Positions 8,901 through 16,472 of a stretch of 64,000 nt of DNA are shown here, in pieces. Positions within the stretch are counted from its first letter, which is position 1. Every line of letters starts with the position of its first letter. Below the pieces are notes generated by a model. That model had not been told where the DNA came from and did not search any database. It saw only the letters and a program-made list of their open reading frames with translations. This DNA is from Bradyrhizobium sp. sBnM-33 (lineage in GTDB: Bacteria > Pseudomonadota > Alphaproteobacteria > Rhizobiales > Xanthobacteraceae), in NCBI RefSeq assembly GCF_032917945.1, contig NZ_CP136624.1, positions 7,316,001 through 7,380,000 on the forward strand, written 5' to 3'. Both the position numbers and the translations under genes were made by a program.

Positions 8901-9505
8901 AAGGCTGGGAAGCGCCGGCGCTGACTTCGTTGTCGCAAGCGCCGATCCCTTGGAGCGAGGACGAACTGTACGCATATTTGCGAACCGGCGAATCGCGCTT
9001 TCACGGCGTCGCCGCGGGGCCGATGGCGCCGGTGGTGAGGGAACTCGCGGCATTACCTGATGCCGACATCCGCGCCATGGCGGTCTATCTCGCCTCGCTC
9101 AACGAGACCGCGATCGATCGCCCGGCGCAGCAAGCGCTTGCCGCCAGGCTCGAAGCTTCGACCGGCACGCGAACGCTTGCGGCTTCTAGCGTAGGCGCGC
9201 GCCTCTACCAGGGCGCCTGCGCTGTCTGCCACGAGGTCGGCGGCGCACCGCTGTTCGGCAGTCGGCCATCGCTGGCGCTCAACAGCAATTTGCACAGCAC
9301 CGTGCCCGACAATCTGATCCAGGTCATCCTCCACGGCATCGCAAAGCCGGCCGCGACCGACCTCGGCTATATGCCGGCATTCAAGGACAGCCTGACCGAC
9401 GGCCAGATCGCTGAACTAGTCGCTTATCTCAGGCAACAATTTGCTCCGGACAAGCCGGTCTGGAAGGATATTCCTGCTGCGGTCGGCCGTATCCGGCAGG
9501 AATAG
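5951..9505 (+). CDS. nicB: Nicotinate dehydrogenase, large molybdopterin subunit with fused three-haem cytochrome c (NicB-like)
   Basis: The 1184-residue protein hydroxylates nicotinate at C6 and passes electrons to its own haems. Residues 1-730 are an aldehyde-oxidase/xanthine-dehydrogenase molybdopterin domain ending with the catalytic GVGES motif (Glu690). A hydrophobic segment at about 757-780 follows, then a cytochrome domain with three CxxCH sites: C813-AVCH, C959-GACH and C1090-AVCH. This layout and length match NicB of Pseudomonas putida, which works with a separate 2Fe-2S subunit as here. The fused haems imply electron delivery to the respiratory chain. The name rests on architecture and on the neighbouring 6-hydroxynicotinate reductase; an isoquinoline-type dehydrogenase would be the alternative. 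Confidence 0.88.
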   Translation: MTVPDTAENRERLQGTLSVVRPASPVEAVKFETFIKITADGSVTAYNGHVDLGTGIRTALAQIVAEELDVSFARVVVVLGDTALVPNQGATIASETIQITAVPLRKAAAQARQFLVTRAAERLELSVDDLVIEDGLVRGKDNRSVSYGELIAGETIRLELADDVAVKAVSAYSIVGQSVPRVDLPAKATGELVYVHDVRVPGMLHGRVVRPPYVGVDVGDFIGNSLIAVDESSVRDIPGLVAVVRIGDFVGVVAEREENAIKAAAQLKVSWKPVPTLPDLKDIETALRANPSTSRTLIDKGDVEAAIAGAAKPMPRTYIWPYQMHASIGPSCAVAEYQEDLTRVWSGTQNPHHLRTDLARLIHRREAEIEVIRLEAAGCYGRNCADDVSADAVLLSRAVGRPVRVQLTREQEHAWEPKGTAQLMDINGGLNADGSVAGYDFATRYPSNGAPTLALLLTGAVPHTPAVFEMGDRTAIPPYDYENLRVVANDMPPIVRASWLRGVSALPNTFAHESWIDECASEAGVDPIGYRLRYLKDARAVDLVNAVAERAGWKPRPVREAKQAEGDIVRGRGFAYALYVHSKFPGYGAAWSAWIADVAVNKATGDVSVTRVVAGQDSGLMINPDGVRHQIHGNVIQSTSRALMEEVSFDRTSVTAREWGAYPIIKFPEVPEIDVLMLPRQDQPPLGVGESASVPSAAAIANAIYDATGVRFRELPFTPERILRGLHGEQPATAEALPAPASAPQPVLNRWYNPFAGRRGVFATAAALCAAVVGIGAAVLPWRAIAPIARPDASLYSAATIARGQQLAALGDCAVCHTAANGVLNAGGRPLPTPFGTIYSTNITPDVEAGIGAWSYPAFERAMREGIHRDGRHLYPAFPYTHFAKTTDADMQALYAYLMAQPAVRAETPANMLAFPFNLRPLMAGWNALFHTPAVFQPDPTKSEIWNRGAYLVEGLGHCGACHSPRNALGAEKANAYLTGGFAEGWEAPALTSLSQAPIPWSEDELYAYLRTGESRFHGVAAGPMAPVVRELAALPDADIRAMAVYLASLNETAIDRPAQQALAARLEASTGTRTLAASSVGARLYQGACAVCHEVGGAPLFGSRPSLALNSNLHSTVPDNLIQVILHGIAKPAATDLGYMPAFKDSLTDGQIAELVAYLRQQFAPDKPVWKDIPAAVGRIRQE

Positions 9506-9574
9506 CGCGCTGAGCTGCCATGCCGCCGGCAAAACCCACTGGTTGGGCGGCCCCCGGCGCGGTACAGTTCCAGC

Positions 9575-10879
9575 ATGGCAGTAACCGATATTGCATCGCG
9601 GACCTATAATCACGGCTGGCGGCTCGACCCGATCGTGCGCAGCCTGCTCGATACCGATTTTTACAAGCTCTTGATGCTGCAGATGATCCGGGAATTCTAC
9701 CCGGAACAACAGGTCACCTTTTCGGTGATCAATCGCACCCGGCAGGTCCGCCTCGCCGAGATCATCGACGAAGGCGAACTGCGCGCGCAGCTCGATCACG
9801 CGCGCACCATCCGCTTTACCAAGAAGGAGCTGATCTGGCTGTCCGGTAACACGTTCTACGGCAAGACCCAGATGTTCTCGCCGGACTTCATCCACTGGCT
9901 CGCCAACTTCCGCCTGCCCGAATACGAGCTCAACAAGGTCGACGGCCAGTACGAACTGCACTTTCACGGGCCGTGGACCCACACCACGATGTGGGAAATC
10001 CCGGCGCTTGCGATCATGAATGAGCTGCGCTCGCGGCAGGCGACCAAGGGCCAGGGACGTTTCGTGCTCGACGTGCTCTATGCGCGCGCCAAAGCCAAGC
10101 TGTGGTCGAAGGTGGAGCGGCTGCGCAAGCTCGAAGGTCTCCGGCTGTCGGACTTCGGCACCCGCCGCCGTCACGGCCATCTGTGGCAACGCTGGTGCGT
10201 CGAGGCGGTCAAGGAGGGCCTCGGCTCCTCCTTCACCGGCACCTCCAACGTGCTACTCGCGATGGACAACGATCTCGAAGCGATCGGAACCAATGCGCAT
10301 GAGCTACCGATGGTCGCGGCCGCGCTCGCCAATTCCGACGAGGAGCTGCGCTGGGCTCCCTATCGCATCCTCGATCAATGGCGACACACCTATGGCGGTA
10401 ACCTCCTGATCGCCCTGCCCGACGCCTTCGGCACCAAACCGTTCCTGCGCGACGCACCGGACTGGGTCGCCGACTGGACCGGCTTCCGCCCCGATAGCGC
10501 ACCGCCGATCACGGCAGGCGAGGACATCATCAAGTGGTGGAAGCAGAAGGGCCGCAATCCCAAGGATAAGCTCCTGGTGTTCTCGGACGGCATGGACGTC
10601 GACTCGATCGAGGAGACCTATCGTCACTTCGCCGGACGTGTCCGCATCTCGTTCGGCTGGGGCACCAACCTCACCAATGATTTCGTCGGCTGCGCACCGG
10701 ATGGATCGGCCGATCTCGATCCGATCTCGCTGGTCTGCAAGGTAACCTCCGTCGATGGGCGGCCGGCGGTGAAGCTGTCCGATAATCCCGAGAAGGCCAC
10801 CGGTACGCCATCCGAGATCGAACGCTATTTGCGCGTGTTCGGCAATGCCGGCCGCGTCCGCACCGCCGTGCACGTCTGA
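9575..10879 (+). CDS. pncB: Nicotinate phosphoribosyltransferase
   Basis: The enzyme joins nicotinate to PRPP, with ATP, to give nicotinate mononucleotide for NAD salvage. The 434-residue length is normal. Visible landmarks are the N-terminal [15 protein letters not shown] stretch, the [14 protein letters not shown] phosphorylated-His loop, [18 protein letters not shown], and the PRPP-side [12 protein letters not shown] and [10 protein letters not shown] segments. The start is the ATG of [15 protein letters not shown]. It lies 70 bases after the dehydrogenase gene on the same strand, so the salvage and degradation routes for the same vitamin sit side by side. Confidence 0.95.
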   Translation: MAVTDIASRTYNHGWRLDPIVRSLLDTDFYKLLMLQMIREFYPEQQVTFSVINRTRQVRLAEIIDEGELRAQLDHARTIRFTKKELIWLSGNTFYGKTQMFSPDFIHWLANFRLPEYELNKVDGQYELHFHGPWTHTTMWEIPALAIMNELRSRQATKGQGRFVLDVLYARAKAKLWSKVERLRKLEGLRLSDFGTRRRHGHLWQRWCVEAVKEGLGSSFTGTSNVLLAMDNDLEAIGTNAHELPMVAAALANSDEELRWAPYRILDQWRHTYGGNLLIALPDAFGTKPFLRDAPDWVADWTGFRPDSAPPITAGEDIIKWWKQKGRNPKDKLLVFSDGMDVDSIEETYRHFAGRVRISFGWGTNLTNDFVGCAPDGSADLDPISLVCKVTSVDGRPAVKLSDNPEKATGTPSEIERYLRVFGNAGRVRTAVHV

Positions 10880-10924
10880 GCCATCAAATACTTTCCCGCC
10901 ACTACATAATCTGACGAGCCCCGC

Positions 10925-12220
10925 ATGCCCGCACCCAAGCCGCCTGCCTTCGAAACCCTCAGCCTGCATGCCGGCCAGCGCCCCGACCCTGCGACCGGCG
11001 CCCGCGCCGTTCCGATCTACCAGACCACCTCCTACGTGTTCCAGGATCCTGACCACGCCGCGGCGCTGTTCAATTTGGAGCGCGCCGGCCACATCTACAC
11101 CCGCATTTCCAATCCCACGACCGCCGTACTCGAGGAGCGGCTGGCGGCGCTGGAAGCCGGCGTCGGCGCGATCTGCACGGCCAGCGGCATGGCCGCGATG
11201 CATCTCGCAATCGCTACCATCCTCAATGCCGGCGATCATATCGTCGCCTCCGCATCGCTCTATGGCGGCACCATCAACCTGCTCGCCCACACGCTGCCGC
11301 GCTTCGGCATCACGACGACCTTCGTCAAGCCGCGCGCGCTCGATGAATTCCGCGCCGCGATCAAGCCGAACACGCGGCTAGTGATCGGCGAGACCATCGG
11401 CAATCCCGGGATGGAAGTGCTGGATATCCCGGCAGTCGCGCAGATCGCGCATGATGCCAAGATTCCACTTCTGATCGACAACACCTTTGCCACGCCATAT
11501 CTTAGCCGCCCGATCGAGCTCGGCGCCGATCTCGTGATGAACTCGGCGACCAAATGGATCGGCGGCCATGGCATCGCGATCGGCGGCGTCATCGTCGATG
11601 GCGGCCGGTTCGATTGGCACGCGTCGGGCAAGTTTCCCCAGCTCACCGAGCCCTATGCGGGCTACCACGGCATCGTCTTCGACGAGCAGTTCGGCCAGGC
11701 CGCCTTCATCATGCGCGCCCGAACCGAGGGGCTGCGCGACTTCGGCGCCTGTCTGTCGCCGACCAACGCGTTCCAACTCCTGCAGGGCGTTGAGACGCTC
11801 GGCGTCCGGATGGAGCGCCACATGAGCAACACGCTTGCGGTGCTGGAGGCGCTGACGGCCAACAAGGCGGTCGACTGGGTGCTGCATCCGGCGCTGGAAG
11901 ATCATCCCGACCATCAGCTCGCGAAGCGGCTGTTGCCGCGCGGCGCCGGATCGATCGTCTCTTTCGGCATCAAGGGTGGCCGCGGGGCGGGCAAAAAATT
12001 CATCGAGTCCTTACGGATGATCAGCCACCTTGCCAATGTCGGCGACGCCAAGACGCTCGTGATTCATCCGGCCAGCACCACGCATCAGCAGATGGACGCC
12101 GCGCAGCTGAAGGCGGCAGGGGTCGGCGAGGAGCTGGTGCGGCTATCGGTCGGTATTGAGACCGTTTCCGACATCATCGACGATCTCGGCCAGGCGCTTC
12201 GCGCATCGCAAAAGGTTTGA
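10925..12220 (+). CDS. metY: O-acetylhomoserine sulfhydrylase / aminocarboxypropyltransferase
   Basis: This PLP enzyme of the Cys/Met metabolism family makes homocysteine from O-acetylhomoserine and sulfide. At 431 residues it has the longer form typical of MetY rather than MetB or MetZ. Landmarks are ETLSLHAGQRPDPATGARA, the FxLERxGHIYTRISNPT region, NPGMEVLDI, DNTFATPYL, and the PLP lysine in NSATKWIGGHG. The MetY insert with FGACLSPTNAFQLLQG(V)ETL is present. Only three bases separate it from the hydrolase gene downstream, so the two are probably co-transcribed. Confidence 0.93.
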   Translation: MPAPKPPAFETLSLHAGQRPDPATGARAVPIYQTTSYVFQDPDHAAALFNLERAGHIYTRISNPTTAVLEERLAALEAGVGAICTASGMAAMHLAIATILNAGDHIVASASLYGGTINLLAHTLPRFGITTTFVKPRALDEFRAAIKPNTRLVIGETIGNPGMEVLDIPAVAQIAHDAKIPLLIDNTFATPYLSRPIELGADLVMNSATKWIGGHGIAIGGVIVDGGRFDWHASGKFPQLTEPYAGYHGIVFDEQFGQAAFIMRARTEGLRDFGACLSPTNAFQLLQGVETLGVRMERHMSNTLAVLEALTANKAVDWVLHPALEDHPDHQLAKRLLPRGAGSIVSFGIKGGRGAGKKFIESLRMISHLANVGDAKTLVIHPASTTHQQMDAAQLKAAGVGEELVRLSVGIETVSDIIDDLGQALRASQKV

Positions 12221-12223
12221 CCC

Positions 12224-13006
12224 ATGCAGCTTTCCGTCAACGGTGCTGATGTCTTCGTTGCGACCGGCGGCCGCCCGTTCGATCCGTCGCTGCCCGCGGT
12301 GGTGATGCTGCACGGCGCGGGGTTCGATCATTCGACCTGGGCGCTGCACAGCCGATGGTTCGCGCATCACGGCTACTCCGTGCTGGCGCCCGATTTGCCC
12401 GGCCATGGCCGTTCGGGAGGCAGCCCGCTGCCAACCATCGCCGACATGGCCGACTGGACCGCGGCGCTGCTCGACGCGGCCGGTGCGTCCAAGGCGAAGC
12501 TGGTGGGACATTCGATGGGATCGTTGATTGCGTTGGAGACGTCCGCGCGGCATCCCGACAAGGTGTCGGCCCTCAGCCTGATCGGCACCGCCGCCGCGAT
12601 GACCGTCGGTCCCGATCTGCTCAAGGCCGCCGAGGTCAACAACCCCGACGCCATCGACATGGTCACAATCTGGGGCCTCGGCTTCAAGGCCGAGCTCGGC
12701 GGCAGCCTTGCGCCGGGACTGTGGATGCATCAGGGCGCGCAGCGCGTGCTGCAGCAGACCCGCCCCGGCGTGCTTTACAGCGATCTCAACGCCTGCAACT
12801 CCTATCAGAACGCACTCGCTGCAGCGGCGCAGGTCAAGGTGCCCGTCACCTTCATTCTCGGCGAGCGCGACATGATGACACCAGCCAAGGGCGGCAGGGC
12901 GCTGGCGGCGGCGACGCCGAATGCGCGGATCGTCGTCGTTCCCGGCGCCGGCCACATGATCATGGCCGAAGCGCCTGACGAACTGCTGGCGGCGCTGCGG
13001 CAGTAG
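12224..13006 (+). CDS. Alpha/beta-fold hydrolase
   Basis: A complete 260-residue alpha/beta hydrolase. The oxyanion loop is MLHGAGFDH, the nucleophile elbow GHSMGS puts the catalytic serine at 97, and the acid and base are likely D216 (GERDMMTP) and H244 (GAGHMIM). There is no signal peptide. It starts three bases after the metY stop, suggesting shared transcription, but nothing in the sequence identifies the substrate. Esterase, lactonase or thioesterase activity would all fit. Confidence 0.88.
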   Translation: MQLSVNGADVFVATGGRPFDPSLPAVVMLHGAGFDHSTWALHSRWFAHHGYSVLAPDLPGHGRSGGSPLPTIADMADWTAALLDAAGASKAKLVGHSMGSLIALETSARHPDKVSALSLIGTAAAMTVGPDLLKAAEVNNPDAIDMVTIWGLGFKAELGGSLAPGLWMHQGAQRVLQQTRPGVLYSDLNACNSYQNALAAAAQVKVPVTFILGERDMMTPAKGGRALAAATPNARIVVVPGAGHMIMAEAPDELLAALRQ

Positions 13007-13025
13007 CGATTGAACTCTTTTTCTT

Positions 13026-13156
13026 CCTTCTCCCCTTGGAGAAGGTGGCGCGAAGCGCCGGATGAGGGGTCTCTATCCGCGGAGACAGACCCCTCACCCG
13101 TCTCGCCGCCGCTACGCGGCGTCGATCCATCCTCTCCCACAAGGGGAGAGGGGAAG
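13026..13156. repeat. Intergenic palindromic repeat, family B, copy 2
   Basis: CTTCTCCCCTTGGAGAAGG and GATGAGGGGTCTC are followed by the inverted ACCCCTCACCCG and CCTCTCCCACAAGGGGAGAGG. It fills the space between the convergent hydrolase and HtrA-like genes, where a long hairpin could act as a two-way transcription barrier. Confidence 0.85.
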
Positions 13157-13172
13157 TGCGCCGGGCCAATCA

Positions 13173-14198
13173 TCACTGCCGTGCGATAGGCTTGCGCTCC
13201 ACCGGATGAATCTCGATCCCGCGTAACCTTCCGATCCGCAATACGTCCATCGCCAGCGTCCGCCCGATACGGTCGCGGTCAAGCGCGCGGATCAAATCGT
13301 CGACGCCGTTGATCTCGACGCCGTCGAGCTTGATCACGACGTCGCCCGGCAACAGGCCGGCCTTCGCGGCCGGGCTGTCCGGCTCGATCTGCGCCAGCAG
13401 CGCGCCCATCTTGTTGTCGACGCCGGCGACCACCGCATGCCGTCGCGGGATCGGGGCGGTTTGTCCGGCAACGCCGATATAGGCGCGGCGGACATAGCCG
13501 TGGCGGATGATCTCGGACAGCACGAACTGCGCAGTGTTGCTGGCGACCGCAAAGCAGATGCCTTGCGCGCCATTGATGATTGCGGTGTTGATGCCGATCA
13601 CCTCGGCCGCCGACGAAACCAGCGGCCCGCCGGAATTGCCGGGATTGAGCGCCGCATCGGTCTGGATCACGTCCTCGATGGTTCGCCCGCTCATGGAGCG
13701 GATCGAGCGGCCGAGCGCCGACACCACGCCGGCGGTCACCGTTGATTCGAAGCCGAGCGGATTGCCGATCGCGACCACGAGTTGGCCGCGACGCAGGCTC
13801 TTGGAATTTCCTAGCGAGGCGTAACGCAGATCGCGCGCCCCATCGGCCCGCAACAGCGCGAGATCGGTGTCGGGATCGACGCCGAGCACGTGAGCGTCGG
13901 TGATGAAGCCTTCGATGTCGCGCAGGCGGATCTCTTTCGACGATCCGACCACATGGCTGTTGGTCAGCACGAGACCGTCGGGCGAGATGACGATGCCGGA
14001 ACCAAGTCCGCCGCGCTCCCGCGCGCTGCGTACTTTCGGCCCGGTTTCGACGCGCACGACCGCTGGCCCGACCCGCTCGGTCACGTCGATCACGGCATTG
14101 GAATAGGCGTCGAGCAGAACCCGGTCGTTGTCCCGGGCAGGCTCAGCCGTTCGCGATGACAGTCCGTCATCGGCGGTATCTGATGTAAAATCCAACAT
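13173..14198 (-). CDS. HtrA/DegP-like S1C serine protease with one PDZ domain, no signal peptide
   Basis: The 341-residue protein has a trypsin-like domain with catalytic H82 (TNSHVV), D112 (DTDLALL) and S189 (GNSGGP), then a C-terminal PDZ domain at about 240-335 (IEPDSPAAKAGLLPGDVVIKLDG). HtrA enzymes degrade or refold damaged proteins. Most are exported, but this one begins MLDFTSDTADDGLSS with no hydrophobic leader, so a cytoplasmic location is implied unless the start is upstream. No upstream in-frame leader is evident. The gene follows the GMC small-subunit gene by 90 bases on the same strand. Confidence 0.88.
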   Translation of the reverse strand: MLDFTSDTADDGLSSRTAEPARDNDRVLLDAYSNAVIDVTERVGPAVVRVETGPKVRSARERGGLGSGIVISPDGLVLTNSHVVGSSKEIRLRDIEGFITDAHVLGVDPDTDLALLRADGARDLRYASLGNSKSLRRGQLVVAIGNPLGFESTVTAGVVSALGRSIRSMSGRTIEDVIQTDAALNPGNSGGPLVSSAAEVIGINTAIINGAQGICFAVASNTAQFVLSEIIRHGYVRRAYIGVAGQTAPIPRRHAVVAGVDNKMGALLAQIEPDSPAAKAGLLPGDVVIKLDGVEINGVDDLIRALDRDRIGRTLAMDVLRIGRLRGIEIHPVERKPIARQ

Positions 14199-14288
14199 GG
14201 CGAGATTTCCTTCGGCCTCATCAGATGGTGGCCGGGAACCGGATGCGCAAGAGCCGCGGCGCGTGCGCAGGCCTGCTCCCCCTCCGCT

Positions 14289-14735
14289 TCAGGAAACCCG
14301 CAGCTTGCCGCCTCGCGTCTTGACCGGATCGAGCAGCGACCAATCGCCCTCGGGCAGTACATGTCCCTTCGGGAACGGGGCACGCAACTCGAGGCCGAGC
14401 GAGCGCAGCACGCGATCGTCGCGGTAGTAGCATTGCAGGACGACGCGGACGAGCGTTGCAGCCGCAACGCCGCCGGTGGCGCGAAACTCCTGCGCTACGG
14501 CATCGCGTTTGGCCTCATCGAGTTCGGCCAGCGGCTTGCCGGCCATACGCGCCAGATGGTCGAGCGCGGCACGCACCATCGCAGTATCGCGGCCGAGCGT
14601 CGCCAGCATGTCGGCCTGGATTGCGGGATCGTCGGCGCCGGGCACCTTGTACTCGTCGCTGGCGGGAATGATCATCGCCGCTATGGTGCGAAGGTCATCG
14701 CGCTGGGCTGAGGTCAATTCATTTGTTGCGAGCAT
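14289..14735 (-). CDS. Gluconate 2-dehydrogenase subunit 3-like protein, partner of the GMC oxidoreductase
   Basis: A 148-residue protein from the ATG at 14735 (MLATNELTSAQRDDLRTIAA). A longer reading from a TTG at 14762 would overlap the GMC gene and looks less likely. The IIPASDEYKVPGADDPAI segment and helical body fit the subunit-3 family, small partners of GMC or FAD dehydrogenases. No Tat signal is visible, although many relatives have one. It lies eight bases after the GMC stop, so the two proteins probably form a complex. Family call is moderate because the group is very divergent. Confidence 0.72.
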   Translation of the reverse strand: MLATNELTSAQRDDLRTIAAMIIPASDEYKVPGADDPAIQADMLATLGRDTAMVRAALDHLARMAGKPLAELDEAKRDAVAQEFRATGGVAAATLVRVVLQCYYRDDRVLRSLGLELRAPFPKGHVLPEGDWSLLDPVKTRGGKLRVS

Positions 14736-14742
14736 GGCGGTC

Positions 14743-16341
14743 TCAGTCGAAGAGGTTGGCAAGGCGTTGCTTCATCTGGTCGGCGACGTAGAGCGCGATC
14801 GCCTGGATGGTCGAGGTCGGGTTCACGCCGCCCGACGTCACGAACACGCTGCCGTCGACGATGAAGAGGTTCTTCACGTCGTGCGAACGTCCCCATTCGT
14901 TGACGACGGAGCGCGCGGGGTCGGTTCCCATCCGCGCGGTGCCGAGCAGATGCCAGCCGCCCCAGGGAATCGGGTTGTTGATGCAAATGTCGGTCGCGCC
15001 GGCGGTTTCGAGAATCTCCCGGCCGCGCGCCAATCCATGCTCCATCATCTTCCGGCTGTTCTCGCTGATCGTGTAGTCGATCTTCGGCGCAGGGATTCCG
15101 TGGCAGTCCTTGAGCACGGGATCGAGCGTGACCCGGTTGTGCTCCTCGGGCAGATCCTCGCAGATCGCAGACACCGCGAGCCGATGGCCGTTGAGCCTGC
15201 GGAACACGCGGTGATGGTCCGCGCCCCACGGCAAGATGCCCTTCTGCTCGCTCGCGACGGCTTCGAACACCGGCCCCGCGCCGCGGCCGAACTGGATGCC
15301 GTAGCCGCGGACGAAGCCGCGCGAGAGATCGGTGTCGTAAAATTCCTTGCTCCACAGGCAGGTCGGCGGCGCGCGGTTCGAGTCAGTCGGCTCCTTCACA
15401 AAACCGTAGATCTGCGCATAGGGATGGAACATCAGGTTCTTGCCGACCAGGCCGGACGAATTGGCCAGCCCACTCGGGAAGCGGCCGGAGACCGAGTTCA
15501 ACAATAGCCGCGGCGTGCCGACGCCGTTGCAGGCGATGATGACGACCTCGGCCGGCTGGAACTGCTCGACGCCATCCTTGTCGTAGTAAACGACGCCAGC
15601 GGCCATGCCATGCTCGTTGGTGAGGATTTCGCGCACGCGGCAATGGGTCTTTAGCTCAACGCCGGCGCGGATCGCCTGCGGCCAATAGGTGATGTCGGTC
15701 GAGGCTTTGGCGCCTTGCGCGCAGGCCGGCGTGCAATGACCAAGATTGATGCAGCGCGCCCGCCCCTCGTAGTCCATCGTCGCGACCGTGGTGTCCGACG
15801 GCCACCAGTGCCAGCCGAGCTTGTTCATGGCCTTGCCGATCAGCGGGCCGGAGAGCCCGAGCGGCTGCGGCGGCATCGGCGGGTGGGTCAGCGGCGACAG
15901 CGGATCGCCTGAGAGACCCGAGACGCCCATCATCCGGTCATTCTCTTCGAAGAACGGCACCAGCGTGTCGTAGTCGATCGGCCAGTCGTCGGCGACGCCG
16001 TCCAGCGCCTTCACCCTGAAGTCTGAGGGATGCAGCCGCGGCCAATGCGCGGTGTACATCACCGTCGAGCCGCCGACGCCGTTGAAGTTCACGACTTTTA
16101 TCGGCGAGTTGTCGTCGTTGATCGGATAGTCCTCCGGCCGGCCGCGAACGTTCGGGCTGGTCGACCACTCGCCATAAAACTTCGCCTCCCAGTCGCGCCC
16201 CGTGCTCGGATATTCCGAGGGCTTCATCCAGCCGCCCTGGTCGAGGCAGAGAATATGCATCTTGGTTTCAGCCAGGCTCCACGCCACCGCCGCGCCGGAC
16301 GCGCCTGCGCCGATGATGAGGACGTCAACGGGGTCGTTCAT
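14743..16341 (-). CDS. GMC family FAD-dependent oxidoreductase
   Basis: The 532-residue dehydrogenase starts at the ATG at 16341 (MNDPVDVLIIGAGASGAAVA), which places the FAD-binding GxGxxG at residues 11-16. Further landmarks are GVGGSTVMYTAHWPR, CIxLGHCTPACAQGAK, and the C-terminal WGGWHLLGTARMGTDP and GGVNPTSTIQAIA with likely catalytic His and Asn. Relatives oxidise sugars, alcohols or sugar acids and feed electrons to a cytochrome or quinone. The small subunit follows directly. The start region is divergent from, and abuts, the monooxygenase reading frame on the other strand. Substrate unknown. Confidence 0.9.
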   Translation of the reverse strand: MNDPVDVLIIGAGASGAAVAWSLAETKMHILCLDQGGWMKPSEYPSTGRDWEAKFYGEWSTSPNVRGRPEDYPINDDNSPIKVVNFNGVGGSTVMYTAHWPRLHPSDFRVKALDGVADDWPIDYDTLVPFFEENDRMMGVSGLSGDPLSPLTHPPMPPQPLGLSGPLIGKAMNKLGWHWWPSDTTVATMDYEGRARCINLGHCTPACAQGAKASTDITYWPQAIRAGVELKTHCRVREILTNEHGMAAGVVYYDKDGVEQFQPAEVVIIACNGVGTPRLLLNSVSGRFPSGLANSSGLVGKNLMFHPYAQIYGFVKEPTDSNRAPPTCLWSKEFYDTDLSRGFVRGYGIQFGRGAGPVFEAVASEQKGILPWGADHHRVFRRLNGHRLAVSAICEDLPEEHNRVTLDPVLKDCHGIPAPKIDYTISENSRKMMEHGLARGREILETAGATDICINNPIPWGGWHLLGTARMGTDPARSVVNEWGRSHDVKNLFIVDGSVFVTSGGVNPTSTIQAIALYVADQMKQRLANLFD

Positions 16342-16472
16342 TGCGTTCGCTTCGCTCCCTGAGTTGTTGTCGCCTTGAGGGTGATCTGGGCTCCACGATA
16401 GGGGCAGATGCGGCCGGCAGTAAAGCCGAGCGAGGCCGACTTGGCGGGACAAACACGCAACCCTGCCACGCC

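Noticed and set aside
9511..9577. Riboswitch for NAD or nicotinate in front of pncB
   Set aside because: Only about 70 bases separate the genes, and no conserved riboswitch-like fold could be recognised.
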